Shown here: positions 44,050-52,159 of the stretch, piece by piece
Layout: each line of letters begins with the position of its first letter
How positions within the stretch are numbered: position 1 is the first letter of the stretch
From: Gammaproteobacteria bacterium
GTDB taxonomy: Bacteria; Pseudomonadota; Gammaproteobacteria; JABHGC01
DNA: 64,000 bases
Assembly (NCBI GenBank): GCA_027077805.1
Contig: JALWTS010000011.1
Coordinates: 1 to 64,000 of the forward strand
Direction: 5' to 3'
Made by a program: the position numbers and the translations under genes
The notes under the pieces: model-generated
The model's input: the letters and a program-made list of their open reading frames with translations, nothing else
Databases searched by the model: none
Told to the model about the DNA's origin: nothing

Positions 44050-45115
44050 TCTCGTTCCCTTTGCTTAGTTCTTTTACTATATTATAGATTTTTGCCAACG
44101 AAAAACTGGAAGTTTGATTATTTTCTATGGCATTAACTGCAAAATCCAATTTCTCTGCTTGACAGAGTTGTTTGATTAATGCTAGTGATTCATCTTTGCT
44201 TAATAACGGCATCCAAACTCGGGAAAAACAACGTCCAGGACGGATCAAGGCTTCATCTAAATCTCTAACATTAGATAAATTGGTTGAAAAAATAATTTTA
44301 CGTCCTTGAGCACGAATCACGCCATCAGCAATGGCTAAAAATCGATGCAAATGTTCGTTGCCATCAGCACGAGGTTTAAGTAGATGATCCGCATCTTCCA
44401 CCACAAAGGCATCTTCCCAACCTGTAATAAATTTGACAAAAATTTCATCACTTTCCAAGGCTTTTTTATCACCTGTGTACAATGCCTGAGCTTCCCCTCC
44501 CTTGCGTTTAGAAATTTCACCTAAAATTGCTCGAATCAATCGAGTTTTTCCTGTCCCTGGCGCACCTTGTAATACTAATACGGTTTCAGGTGCGGTTAAA
44601 TAGCTTTGAATAAACGCATTCACGCCTTGAGGAATTTTAGGATAGGCTTGATCATATAAAATATCATCCGCCATTTCTTCGATACTCGCACTTTCCAGTT
44701 CCCCTTTCGCCGTTAAAAAATGCCAGTCAATGGAAAACATAGGATCAGTAATTTGGGTGGTGGCAACGCAGTCTAAAATTTGTTGTTTTACTGTGGTAAT
44801 CAAATTCAAACGATTGCCCCAAATACCAAAAAAACAGGAGCAATAATCCGATTTACGCCCACCATGACCCGAGATAAAAATTCCCTCACCATCTAAAATA
44901 ATAGAATTAGCGTTTAAACGCTGGGCTTGTAAGCCTAAATTTAATGCAAGATCGTCAAATAATAACTCTAATTCCGTCCGTGCCGCAAAACGAAGATGAC
45001 GATAAATAGGATAACAAGCGATACCTTTGTTTAAAGCCTCAATAAAGCGTTGTTTTAAGGTAAGATCCGCAAAATCCCATAAATCCAAATTTAAACCAAA
45101 ATGATATTTATCCAT
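44030..45115 (-). CDS. AAA ATPase of unassigned family
   Basis: 361 residues. N-terminal 160 residues match no domain I know and include HGGRKSDYCSCFFGIWGN. AAA core: Walker A GAPGTGKT (184-191), Walker B VVEDAD (238-243), sensor-1 IIFSTNLSN and an arginine-finger-like DEALIRPGRCFSRVW. Single ATPase module, no membrane helix. It is the first gene of the operon with algZ and algR (20-nt overlap), which is not the usual AlgZR context, so it may modulate this signalling pathway. That is inference. Confidence 0.75.
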   Translation of the reverse strand: MDKYHFGLNLDLWDFADLTLKQRFIEALNKGIACYPIYRHLRFAARTELELLFDDLALNLGLQAQRLNANSIILDGEGIFISGHGGRKSDYCSCFFGIWGNRLNLITTVKQQILDCVATTQITDPMFSIDWHFLTAKGELESASIEEMADDILYDQAYPKIPQGVNAFIQSYLTAPETVLVLQGAPGTGKTRLIRAILGEISKRKGGEAQALYTGDKKALESDEIFVKFITGWEDAFVVEDADHLLKPRADGNEHLHRFLAIADGVIRAQGRKIIFSTNLSNVRDLDEALIRPGRCFSRVWMPLLSKDESLALIKQLCQAEKLDFAVNAIENNQTSSFSLAKIYNIVKELSKGNEIDGNTN

Positions 45116-45329
45116 AAAGCTAAACTAATCACAAATTTTGATATTACTGATTTAGTCTAGTCGTTATTGGTAAAAATTTTGGGTTTATTGACAGAAAATA
45201 AATAACGGATAATATCGTTTAAACTCGTTATCATTGCTAAATCCCCCACTTTTCCCACCAAATTAACTATTATTAGCTTATAACAAAATATCAGCTAAAC
45301 GTTAAAAGCAAAAAATATCAAGGAATATT

Positions 45330-46292
45330 ATGACAAACAAAATCAAAACAGCCGTGGTTGGTGTTGGATATTTGGGGAAATTTCATGCTCAGATTTATGC
45401 CAGAATGCCAAATGTGGAATTAGTTGGCGTGATGGATACAGATCAGCAGCAGGCTCAGGCGATTGCTAAACAATGTCAATGTCAGGTGTTTACGGATACT
45501 CAGCAACTTTTGGATAAAATTAATGCCGTAAGCATTGTGGTGCCAACCATTGCTCATTTAGAGGTGGCACGGCCGTTTTTAGACGCAGGTATTCATATGT
45601 TGTTGGAAAAACCGATTGCAGTGAATCAAACTGAGGGGCAAGCAATTATTGATTTGGCAACACAATCGGGGGCGATTTTACAAATTGGTCATTTGGAGCG
45701 TTTTAATGCGGGAGTGATGGCATTAGCAGAACGCATTACCCAAGCTCGATTTTTTGAAGCCCATCGTATGGGCGAATTTGTAGCAAGAGCGACCGATGTT
45801 GATGTCGTATCAGATTTGATGATCCATGATATTGATATTATTTTGTCCTTGGTGCCCGCTAAAATTAGCCAAATTTCCGCAATGGGTGCATCGGTATTAA
45901 CTAACCATATTGATATTGCGAATGCCCGTTTGGAATTTGATAATGGTTGTGTGGCAAATGTTACTGCCAGTCGAGTATCTAATAAACGTTTGCGACGGAT
46001 TCGGGTATTTGAAAAGCAACATTATTTGGCATTGAATTTTATTGATCAACAATTAGAAACCGTTTATGCTCAATCCCAAACAACAACGGATGGTGAATGG
46101 CCTGAAATTGTGCAAGATAAAATTCAAATTGACGCTGTAAAGCCTTTGGATGCGGAATTAGCTGAATTTATTAATGCTTGCCAAAATCAACAAATACCAA
46201 GAGTTACCGGTGAAGTAGGTTTGGAAGCCTTGCGAGTGGCATTATTGGTTAAAAACAAAATTGAGCAATCGATTATTGATGCAAAAACTTGA
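45330..46292 (+). CDS. Gfo/Idh/MocA family oxidoreductase
   Basis: 320 residues. NAD(P)-binding Rossmann start [26 protein letters not shown], the EKPIAVN motif ([13 protein letters not shown]), and [14 protein letters not shown] in the substrate domain. The family acts on sugars and related compounds; the substrate cannot be read from sequence. Its 3' end overlaps the rlpA start. In several gammaproteobacteria a similar gene lies near lpxA/lpxB lipid A genes, which are not in view. Confidence 0.85.
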   Translation: MTNKIKTAVVGVGYLGKFHAQIYARMPNVELVGVMDTDQQQAQAIAKQCQCQVFTDTQQLLDKINAVSIVVPTIAHLEVARPFLDAGIHMLLEKPIAVNQTEGQAIIDLATQSGAILQIGHLERFNAGVMALAERITQARFFEAHRMGEFVARATDVDVVSDLMIHDIDIILSLVPAKISQISAMGASVLTNHIDIANARLEFDNGCVANVTASRVSNKRLRRIRVFEKQHYLALNFIDQQLETVYAQSQTTTDGEWPEIVQDKIQIDAVKPLDAELAEFINACQNQQIPRVTGEVGLEALRVALLVKNKIEQSIIDAKT

Positions 46293-47085
46293 ATTATTTA
46301 TGCAATATTCATTATTAATCTGGTTTTTATTACTATCCGCCTGTGCAAAGGTAGTCGATGGTGATGGGCCACCTCATACCATTCCTGAGAAAGCGATTCA
46401 ATTAGTACAAGCTAAACAAGAACCTTTAAGTCGTTCTGGCAATCAAGCATCTTATACGGTGTTTGGTAAAACTTATTATACTCAAGCACAAGCAGTGGGT
46501 TATCAGCAGTTAGGGATAGCCTCTTGGTATGGACAAAAGTTTCATGGCCGTAAAACGGCTAGTGGTGAAGTTTATAATATGTTTGCATTAACGGCTGCCC
46601 ATAAAACCTTGCCGTTACCCACTTATGTGAAAGTCACAAATTTGAAAAATAACAAGTATGTCATTGTTAAAATTAACGATAGAGGCCCATTTCATTCTAA
46701 TCGCATTATTGATTTATCTTGGGCGGCTGCCAAACAATTAGATATGATTAAAACAGGAACGACAAAAATTAAAATGGTGGTATTAGCTACACCGAAAATA
46801 GCTTCTAAAAAAACCCAAGCTATTTTGCCAAAATCTAAATCCAATGCTAAAACTCGGCAATATTATTTACAAGTCGGGGCATTTAAAAACAAAAATAATG
46901 CCACTAAATTGCTAAAACAACTGCAATCTCATTACAAACAGGCTTATATGATGACAAGTTTGGATCAACAATATAAAATTTATCGAGTTCGACTCGGTCC
47001 ATTTCAAACTCGTCGCCAATTAAAACCATTGATTCAGCGTTTAGCAAAATTAGGTTTAGAAAAACCGCATATTATCCAACGCTAA
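46279..47085 (+). CDS. rlpA: septal ring lytic transglycosylase RlpA family lipoprotein
   Basis: About 268 residues. Lipoprotein signal with lipobox LLSAC; double-psi beta-barrel RlpA domain with [29 protein letters not shown] and [11 protein letters not shown]-terminal SPOR domain [17 protein letters not shown] that binds denuded septal peptidoglycan. Starts at 46279 and 46300 are both possible; the upstream TTG 46261 is less likely. It lies just before dacC, as in many gammaproteobacteria, in a cell-wall gene group. Confidence 0.9.
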   Translation: MQKLELFMQYSLLIWFLLLSACAKVVDGDGPPHTIPEKAIQLVQAKQEPLSRSGNQASYTVFGKTYYTQAQAVGYQQLGIASWYGQKFHGRKTASGEVYNMFALTAAHKTLPLPTYVKVTNLKNNKYVIVKINDRGPFHSNRIIDLSWAAAKQLDMIKTGTTKIKMVVLATPKIASKKTQAILPKSKSNAKTRQYYLQVGAFKNKNNATKLLKQLQSHYKQAYMMTSLDQQYKIYRVRLGPFQTRRQLKPLIQRLAKLGLEKPHIIQR

Positions 47086-47147
47086 ATTGAAAAATTGTTT
47101 TAATTTGTCCACAATAAATGCTAATGATCGAATAAAAAGGCAGTGCT

Positions 47148-48290
47148 GTGAAGAAAATCTTAACTTTCGTGTTATTTATTTTAACACCTATCTATACCTC
47201 ATCGGTTTTCGCGGAAGCAATTCCAATTCCTGAACCACCTGATTTAAAAGTCAATGCTTATTTTCTGCAAGAATATCATACTAAAAAAATTATTGCGGAA
47301 AAAAATGCTGATAGTCCAGTGGAACCTGCCAGTATTACTAAACTCATGACGGCTTATGTGGTATTTAGTGAACTAAAAAATCAGCACATTAAAATTGATG
47401 ATGAAGTCACGGTGAGTAAAAAAGCGTGGAAAACCCACGGTTCTAGGATGTTTATTGAAGTTGGCAGCACGGTTACTATTAAAGAATTAATACAAGGAAT
47501 GATTATTCAGTCTGGCAATGATGCCAGTGTGGCATTAGCGGAGCATATTGCAGGCTCAGAGCAGAGTTTTGCTCAGTTAATGAATACTTATGCAAAAAAA
47601 TTAGGCTTGAAAAATTCGCATTTTGCCAATAGTACGGGATTACCGCATGATAATCATTATACCTCTGCCAGAGACATTGCAATTATTACGAATGCCTTAA
47701 TTTCAGGATTTCCGCAGTATTATCCTTGGTATTCTAAAAAATCATTTACCTATAATAATATTAAACAATTTAATCGTAATAAATTATTATGGCGTGATCC
47801 TTCTGTCGATGGCTTGAAAACAGGTTGGACTAAATCGGCAGGCTATTGTTTGGTCGCCTCAGCACAACGTCAAGATATGCGTTTAGTATCAGTGGTGTTG
47901 GGCTCAGGAACAAAATATTCTCGAATTAAAGAAAGTCAGACTTTGCTGAATTACGGTTTTCGCTTTTATGAAACTCATAAACTTTATCGCAAGCATCAAG
48001 TATTAGCAAAAGTGAGAGTATGGCAAGGGGCAAAATCTAAACTTGAGCTTGGATCTAAAGATGATATTTATGTTACCATTCCATCTCGCCAGTATGGTAA
48101 GCTTAAAGCCTATATGGAAGTGGATACGGGTATTCTTGCAGCAGTCAATCAAGGTGATGTTTATGGTGAAATTAAAGTAGAATTTAATGATAAACTCATT
48201 GCAACCATGCCCTTAATCGCTTTAGAATCCGTTGCGGAAGGAAACTTATGGCAACGTTTGCTCGATCAAATTAGAATGAAATTTTTTTAG
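47148..48290 (+). CDS. dacC: D-alanyl-D-alanine carboxypeptidase (PBP5/6 type)
   Basis: 380 residues. Signal peptide (about 1-22), penicillin-binding active site SITK (S62-K65), SGNDASVALAEH (SxN) and KTGWTKSAGYC (KTG). C-terminal beta-domain and an amphipathic end (LWQRLLDQIRMKFF) for membrane attachment. Removes the terminal D-Ala of peptidoglycan stems. The start is GTG at 47148. The stop codon lies inside the first copy of a 65-bp tandem duplication that also contains a copy of the dat start. Confidence 0.95.
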   Translation: MKKILTFVLFILTPIYTSSVFAEAIPIPEPPDLKVNAYFLQEYHTKKIIAEKNADSPVEPASITKLMTAYVVFSELKNQHIKIDDEVTVSKKAWKTHGSRMFIEVGSTVTIKELIQGMIIQSGNDASVALAEHIAGSEQSFAQLMNTYAKKLGLKNSHFANSTGLPHDNHYTSARDIAIITNALISGFPQYYPWYSKKSFTYNNIKQFNRNKLLWRDPSVDGLKTGWTKSAGYCLVASAQRQDMRLVSVVLGSGTKYSRIKESQTLLNYGFRFYETHKLYRKHQVLAKVRVWQGAKSKLELGSKDDIYVTIPSRQYGKLKAYMEVDTGILAAVNQGDVYGEIKVEFNDKLIATMPLIALESVAEGNLWQRLLDQIRMKFF

Positions 48291-48399
48291 TGCTTGGAAA
48301 CATATGGCATTCGCAACACAAGATGTGATTTAGTCAAAGAATGAAATTTTTTTTAGTGGTTGGAAATATATGACATTCGCAACACAGGATATCGTTTAT
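48273..48399 (+). repeat. 65-bp imperfect tandem duplication across the dacC/dat junction
   Basis: 48273-48334 and 48338-48399 are near copies (AGAATGAAATTTTTT, TAGTG, TTGGAAA, then CATTCGCAACACA), offset by 65 nt. The first copy carries the dacC stop and a decayed dat start reading MAFATQDVI followed by TAG; the second carries the working dat start at 48370. About eight substitutions and a T-run indel separate the copies. Confidence 0.85.
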
Positions 48400-49260
48400 T
48401 TAAATGGTGAATTTATTCCCCTCGATCAAGCAAAAGTATCAGTAATGGATAGGGGGTTTTTGTTTGGTGATGGCGTTTATGAAGTGATCCCTGTGTTTGG
48501 ACGGAAACCATTTCGAGGCAAACAACATATTCAACGTTTGGAGAATAGTTTAAAAGCAATTGCTATCAAAAATCCATTGTCTTATGAAGAATGGTTACAG
48601 ATATTTTATTATTTAATTGCACAATATCCTGCCCAAGATCAATCCTTATATTTGCAAATTACGAGAGGGGTTAGCAATAAACGTCAACATATTTTTACGG
48701 ATGAATTTTCCCCGACTATTTTGGTAAAAACAGGTCCAATTGTACCGCCTCATGCCAGTGCTTATACCAAAGGGATTAGTGCCATTACTTATGAAGATAT
48801 CCGTTGGCAATATTGTGATATTAAATCGATTGCCTTGCTTGCGAATGTATTATTACGACAAAAAGCTTATCAACAACAGGCAACTGAGGCGATTTTAATT
48901 CATCAAAATAAAGTTTTAGAAGGGGCGGCGAGTAGTGTTTTTGTGGTTTTAGATGATGTTTTGTATACCGCAGCTAATTCCCAACGTGTCTTACCAGGGA
49001 CGACTAGAGATTTGGTTTTAGAACTCGCACAAGCCCATGATATGAAATTTAAAGAACAAGCCGTTACACCTGAGCAATTGAAACAAGCCCAAGAAATTTG
49101 GACTAGCAGTTCTACTCAGGAAATTTTACCAGTAACCACATTAGATCATCATCCTGTTGGTAATGGGAAACCTGGAAGCTATTGGCGACAAATGTTAGCA
49201 TTTTATCAAGCGTACAAAAAAAACTTTCGTCAGCAGTCAGTTACTCAACAAACTAGGTAA
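48370..49260 (+). CDS. dat: D-amino acid aminotransferase (class IV)
   Basis: 296-residue PLP enzyme, fold type IV. VMDRGFLFGDGVYEV at the start, Schiff-base lysine K152 in WQYCDIKSIALLANVLL, EAILIHQNKVLEGAASSVF and RVLPGTTRDLVLELA. It interconverts D-alanine and D-glutamate with their oxo-acids, which suits its place after dacC. It starts within the second duplication copy; TTGGAAAT upstream is a weak ribosome site. ybeD follows after 4 nt. Confidence 0.9.
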   Translation: MTFATQDIVYLNGEFIPLDQAKVSVMDRGFLFGDGVYEVIPVFGRKPFRGKQHIQRLENSLKAIAIKNPLSYEEWLQIFYYLIAQYPAQDQSLYLQITRGVSNKRQHIFTDEFSPTILVKTGPIVPPHASAYTKGISAITYEDIRWQYCDIKSIALLANVLLRQKAYQQQATEAILIHQNKVLEGAASSVFVVLDDVLYTAANSQRVLPGTTRDLVLELAQAHDMKFKEQAVTPEQLKQAQEIWTSSSTQEILPVTTLDHHPVGNGKPGSYWRQMLAFYQAYKKNFRQQSVTQQTR

Positions 49261-49264
49261 TACT

Positions 49265-49522
49265 ATGACCGAAATAATGACATTCCCTTGTGATTTTCCT
49301 ATCAAAGTGTTTGGCTTAAGTAGTGTTAATCTTGATATAAGGATTATGGAAATCGTACAACGCCATGTTCCTGAATTAGATCAATCAGCTTTAACGTGTC
49401 GTATGAGTCGTACAGGCAAATATACTGCGGTAACGGTAATGATTACTGCCGAAAGCAAGGCACAACTTGATGCAATTTATCAAGATTTAACGGATTGTCC
49501 TGATATTACAATGAGTTTATAG
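49265..49522 (+). CDS. ybeD: DUF493 (YbeD) family protein
   Basis: 85 residues, ACT-like fold: FPCDFPIKVFGLSSVN at the start, then YTAVTVMITAESKAQLDAIYQDL. YbeD proteins sit between dacC/dat and lipB-lipA in many gammaproteobacteria and are thought to have a regulatory role. Here lipB and lipA are not next; the following gene is on the other strand. Confidence 0.9.
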   Translation: MTEIMTFPCDFPIKVFGLSSVNLDIRIMEIVQRHVPELDQSALTCRMSRTGKYTAVTVMITAESKAQLDAIYQDLTDCPDITMSL

Positions 49523-49564
49523 TTTTATAGTTCATGGTTTGTTATGATTATCTATCTTTGCCAT

Positions 49565-49978
49565 TTAGTTCTTATCAAAATTACACAAACCATGTAATAC
49601 CATGTCTGTAAAACTCACAATACCAATCACTTCCCCATGTTCAACGACAGGTGCTCTTGAAAGGTTATATCGATCAAATAATCTAGCACAATACCGAATA
49701 TCCATATCAGGAGGAACAGTGATGACAGGTTTGCTCATTATTTCATATATATTAGTGCGTTCAATCGCATGGTCAACAGCTAATACTTTTTTAGCAATAT
49801 CTGAAATCAATACCATTCCATATTCATCATTTTCATGACGTTTTTTTACAATCAAGGCTTTAGTATCAACATGTCTCATAGTATCTAAGGCATCTTGAAC
49901 TGTCGTCATACCATCAACTACATCAAATTTGGTTTTCATGACTTGGCGAACTTGAATTAAAGGGTGTTTCTTTCTCAT
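49565..49978 (-). CDS. tandem CBS domain protein
   Basis: 137 residues made almost wholly of two CBS domains: VRQVMKTKFDVVDGMTTVQD with TKALIVKKRH, and IYEIMSKPVITVPPDMDIRY with RAPVVEHGEVIGIVSFTDMV. Such pairs bind adenine nucleotides and act as energy sensors. It is the last gene of the operon with two DUF1538 proteins and a P-II-like protein, 89 nt after the latter, with a small hairpin (50020-50045) between. Confidence 0.88.
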   Translation of the reverse strand: MRKKHPLIQVRQVMKTKFDVVDGMTTVQDALDTMRHVDTKALIVKKRHENDEYGMVLISDIAKKVLAVDHAIERTNIYEIMSKPVITVPPDMDIRYCARLFDRYNLSRAPVVEHGEVIGIVSFTDMVLHGLCNFDKN

Positions 49979-50067
49979 AATAGTTTTTATCCTAAACTTA
50001 TAAAACTGTGGCGAGAAAACCTCTAAGTCCCGAAAGGCTTAGGGGTTGTGGATATTCAAATTTTAAA

Positions 50068-50415
50068 CTACAATTTTGATTCAACCATAGGAGTAAGCTT
50101 TTGGATTTGTGGCATAATCCCTACCACATCTTCCACGTCAAGTTGAAATGCTATTCCTGAACCGATTGCATCAAATTGCCCAATTTCTTCAATGGTTTCT
50201 AAAATATCTCGACTCATATGTTCTTCCACTATAAATAATAACATATCTTTTTGCATGACTAGGTTTAAACCTAGAAAAGTTTTAGGTGGATTTAAGCCTT
50301 CACCTCTTGCATTATTAATAACAGTTGCCCCCGTTGCACCTGCTTCACGAGCGCCTTTAAGCACAGTTTCAGTTTTGCCTTCATCTACTAAAGCAATAAT
50401 TAATTTAAAATGCAT
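50068..50415 (-). CDS. P-II-like regulatory protein
   Basis: About 115 residues with P-II-like topology: HFKLIIALVDEGKTETVL, GATGATVINNARGEG in place of the usual T-loop base, and a C-terminal QLDVEDVVGI. It lacks the Tyr51 uridylylation site of GlnB/GlnK and has a different T-loop (LNPPKTFLGLNLVMQKD). GGAG 6 nt upstream supports ATG 50415. It follows two DUF1538 membrane genes and precedes a CBS gene, so it is probably a nucleotide-responsive regulator of that membrane protein. Confidence 0.8.
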   Translation of the reverse strand: MHFKLIIALVDEGKTETVLKGAREAGATGATVINNARGEGLNPPKTFLGLNLVMQKDMLLFIVEEHMSRDILETIEEIGQFDAIGSGIAFQLDVEDVVGIMPQIQKLTPMVESKL

Positions 50416-50453
50416 TATCATCTCCGCTTAAATAAAACCGATTAAGGTTGTTT

Positions 50454-51203
50454 TCAACTTTTCCACTGACTAATTTGGGCATATCCCATGACTGTGATAA
50501 TAGGGAATAAACTTGCAAAAGCAATTAAACCAAAACCATCTAGGATTGGACTTCGTCCAGGTATAGTCTTTGCAAGCTCTAAACCTAAGGCTGTTACTAA
50601 GGGAACGGTTACAGTTGATGTCGTAACGCCTCCTGAATCGTATGCTAATGGAATAATGGTTTTTGGTGCGAAAAAAGTTTGAATAATAACCAATATATAA
50701 CCCACGATAATGTAGTAGTGTAGTGGTGTACCAGTTACAATACGAAAACTGCCTAATGCAATGCCAAAGGCAACCCCAATCGCAACCGAAATTCGTAATC
50801 CCCAAACACTAATCGTTCCGCCTGATACTTCTTCTGCTTTAATAGCGACTGCTATTAAGGAGGGTTCTGCAACTGTGGTTGCAAAACCAATTGTTGCTGC
50901 AAATAAATATATCCAATGATAATTTTCCCAATGGGCAGTTAATACGTCTAATTGCAAAAATTCAGGGTCAGTTAATTGTTGTGCCATAACTTCACCTAAT
51001 GGAAATAAGGCTTGCTCCAAACCTTTTAAAAAAAATGCCAGACCTAAAATAACATACAAAAAGCCCAATAAAATTTGTTTTAAATTAGCAATAGGCTGAC
51101 GTAATACCAGTAATTGAAAACTGAAAATAATCAAGGCAATAGGTAATACATCTTTAATGGTTTGTAAAAATGTTATCAATAATTCTAAGATGACATCCAT
51201 CAT
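50454..51203 (-). CDS. DUF1538 membrane protein, second copy
   Basis: 249 residues with about six membrane segments. Shared blocks with its neighbour: [13 protein letters not shown] (about 103-115), [20 protein letters not shown], and [20 protein letters not shown]. The two conserved glycine/threonine-rich loops look like re-entrant loops of a transporter, but no substrate is known for DUF1538. The start overlaps the first copy's stop by 4 nt (ATGA, 51200-51203). In other bacteria the two halves may be fused in one longer protein. Confidence 0.85.
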   Translation of the reverse strand: MMDVILELLITFLQTIKDVLPIALIIFSFQLLVLRQPIANLKQILLGFLYVILGLAFFLKGLEQALFPLGEVMAQQLTDPEFLQLDVLTAHWENYHWIYLFAATIGFATTVAEPSLIAVAIKAEEVSGGTISVWGLRISVAIGVAFGIALGSFRIVTGTPLHYYIIVGYILVIIQTFFAPKTIIPLAYDSGGVTTSTVTVPLVTALGLELAKTIPGRSPILDGFGLIAFASLFPIITVMGYAQISQWKS

Positions 51204-51916
51204 TGTAAAGTAATCCCATAGCCCATAACAAAAATCATAGGGGTAAGTGAAGCAAAGGCAATTAAACCAAAACCATCAATCATAGGATTACGACCTTCTA
51301 TGCTAGAAGATAAACCAATGCCTAAAGCCGTTATTAATGGGACAGTAATGGTAGAAGTCGTAACCCCACCTGAATCATAGGCAATACCAATAATCTCCTC
51401 AGGTGCAAAACCAGTCATAATAACAACACTCAGGTAACCCGAAATAATTAAATATTGTACAGGCCAACCATAAACAATTCGCAACACCCCCAATAAAATA
51501 GCAAATCCCACTGAAATAGCTACTGTAAAACGTAAACCAAGGGCATAATTACTTTTCGCTTCCTCCGTATCTTCGATCATTTCACCGTTCGCTGCGACTT
51601 CAGCCGCTTCTTGTGCAATGGCAATTAATGCAGGTTCTGCGACTGTTGTACCAAACCCTAAGGCAAATGAAAAGGCTAATAGCCAAAATAAACTCCCTTT
51701 GCGAGCAAAGGCATGAGCCATGGCTTCCCCCATAGGAAATAATCCGATTTTGAGTCCATGAATAAATAAACTTAAACCGATAATCACCATGAGTATTCCA
51801 AGCAACAACGATCCCAGATTTGGAATGGGTTGTTGTAATACAAACACCTGAAAAAAAATAATCACTAAAATAATGGGTAAAAGATCACGAATACTACTAA
51901 TTAATAAATTAATCAT
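51200..51916 (-). CDS. DUF1538 membrane protein, first copy
   Basis: About 238 residues, paralogous to the next gene: [36 protein letters not shown] and [21 protein letters not shown] charged insert (about 115-130, [17 protein letters not shown]) distinguishes it. First gene of the four-gene operon DUF1538-DUF1538-P-II-CBS. ATG 51916 (MINLL) is chosen; ATG 51940 also fits. A heterodimeric transporter gated by the P-II-like and CBS proteins is a reasonable inference, not established. Confidence 0.85.
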   Translation of the reverse strand: MINLLISSIRDLLPIILVIIFFQVFVLQQPIPNLGSLLLGILMVIIGLSLFIHGLKIGLFPMGEAMAHAFARKGSLFWLLAFSFALGFGTTVAEPALIAIAQEAAEVAANGEMIEDTEEAKSNYALGLRFTVAISVGFAILLGVLRIVYGWPVQYLIISGYLSVVIMTGFAPEEIIGIAYDSGGVTTSTITVPLITALGIGLSSSIEGRNPMIDGFGLIAFASLTPMIFVMGYGITLQ

Positions 51917-52159
51917 AGGAAATCGCTTATAATTAAGCATATCATTACCAAATTCTACAATATATTTTTAAATATGATATGGGAAAAATTCTAAAATGCG
52001 ATTGGCATCACATAAATATTTAAAAAAAATAACTATCATAACAGTAGCGCGGTTTGTTCAAAACTTGAGGTAATTGGGTTTTTAACTTAGTATTTAAAAT
52101 TAAATAAAATATGATTATAACAGTAATGTTATTTTTGACAACTTTTAGGTAGGTGTTTC

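Noticed and set aside
50020..50045. Terminator between the P-II-like and CBS genes
   Set aside because: The stem CCTCTAAG/CTTAGGGG has a mismatch and only a short TTTT tail; at most a weak attenuator.
50470..50805. 111-codon frame rich in Cys, Trp and Tyr
   Set aside because: Shifted frame of the second DUF1538 gene.
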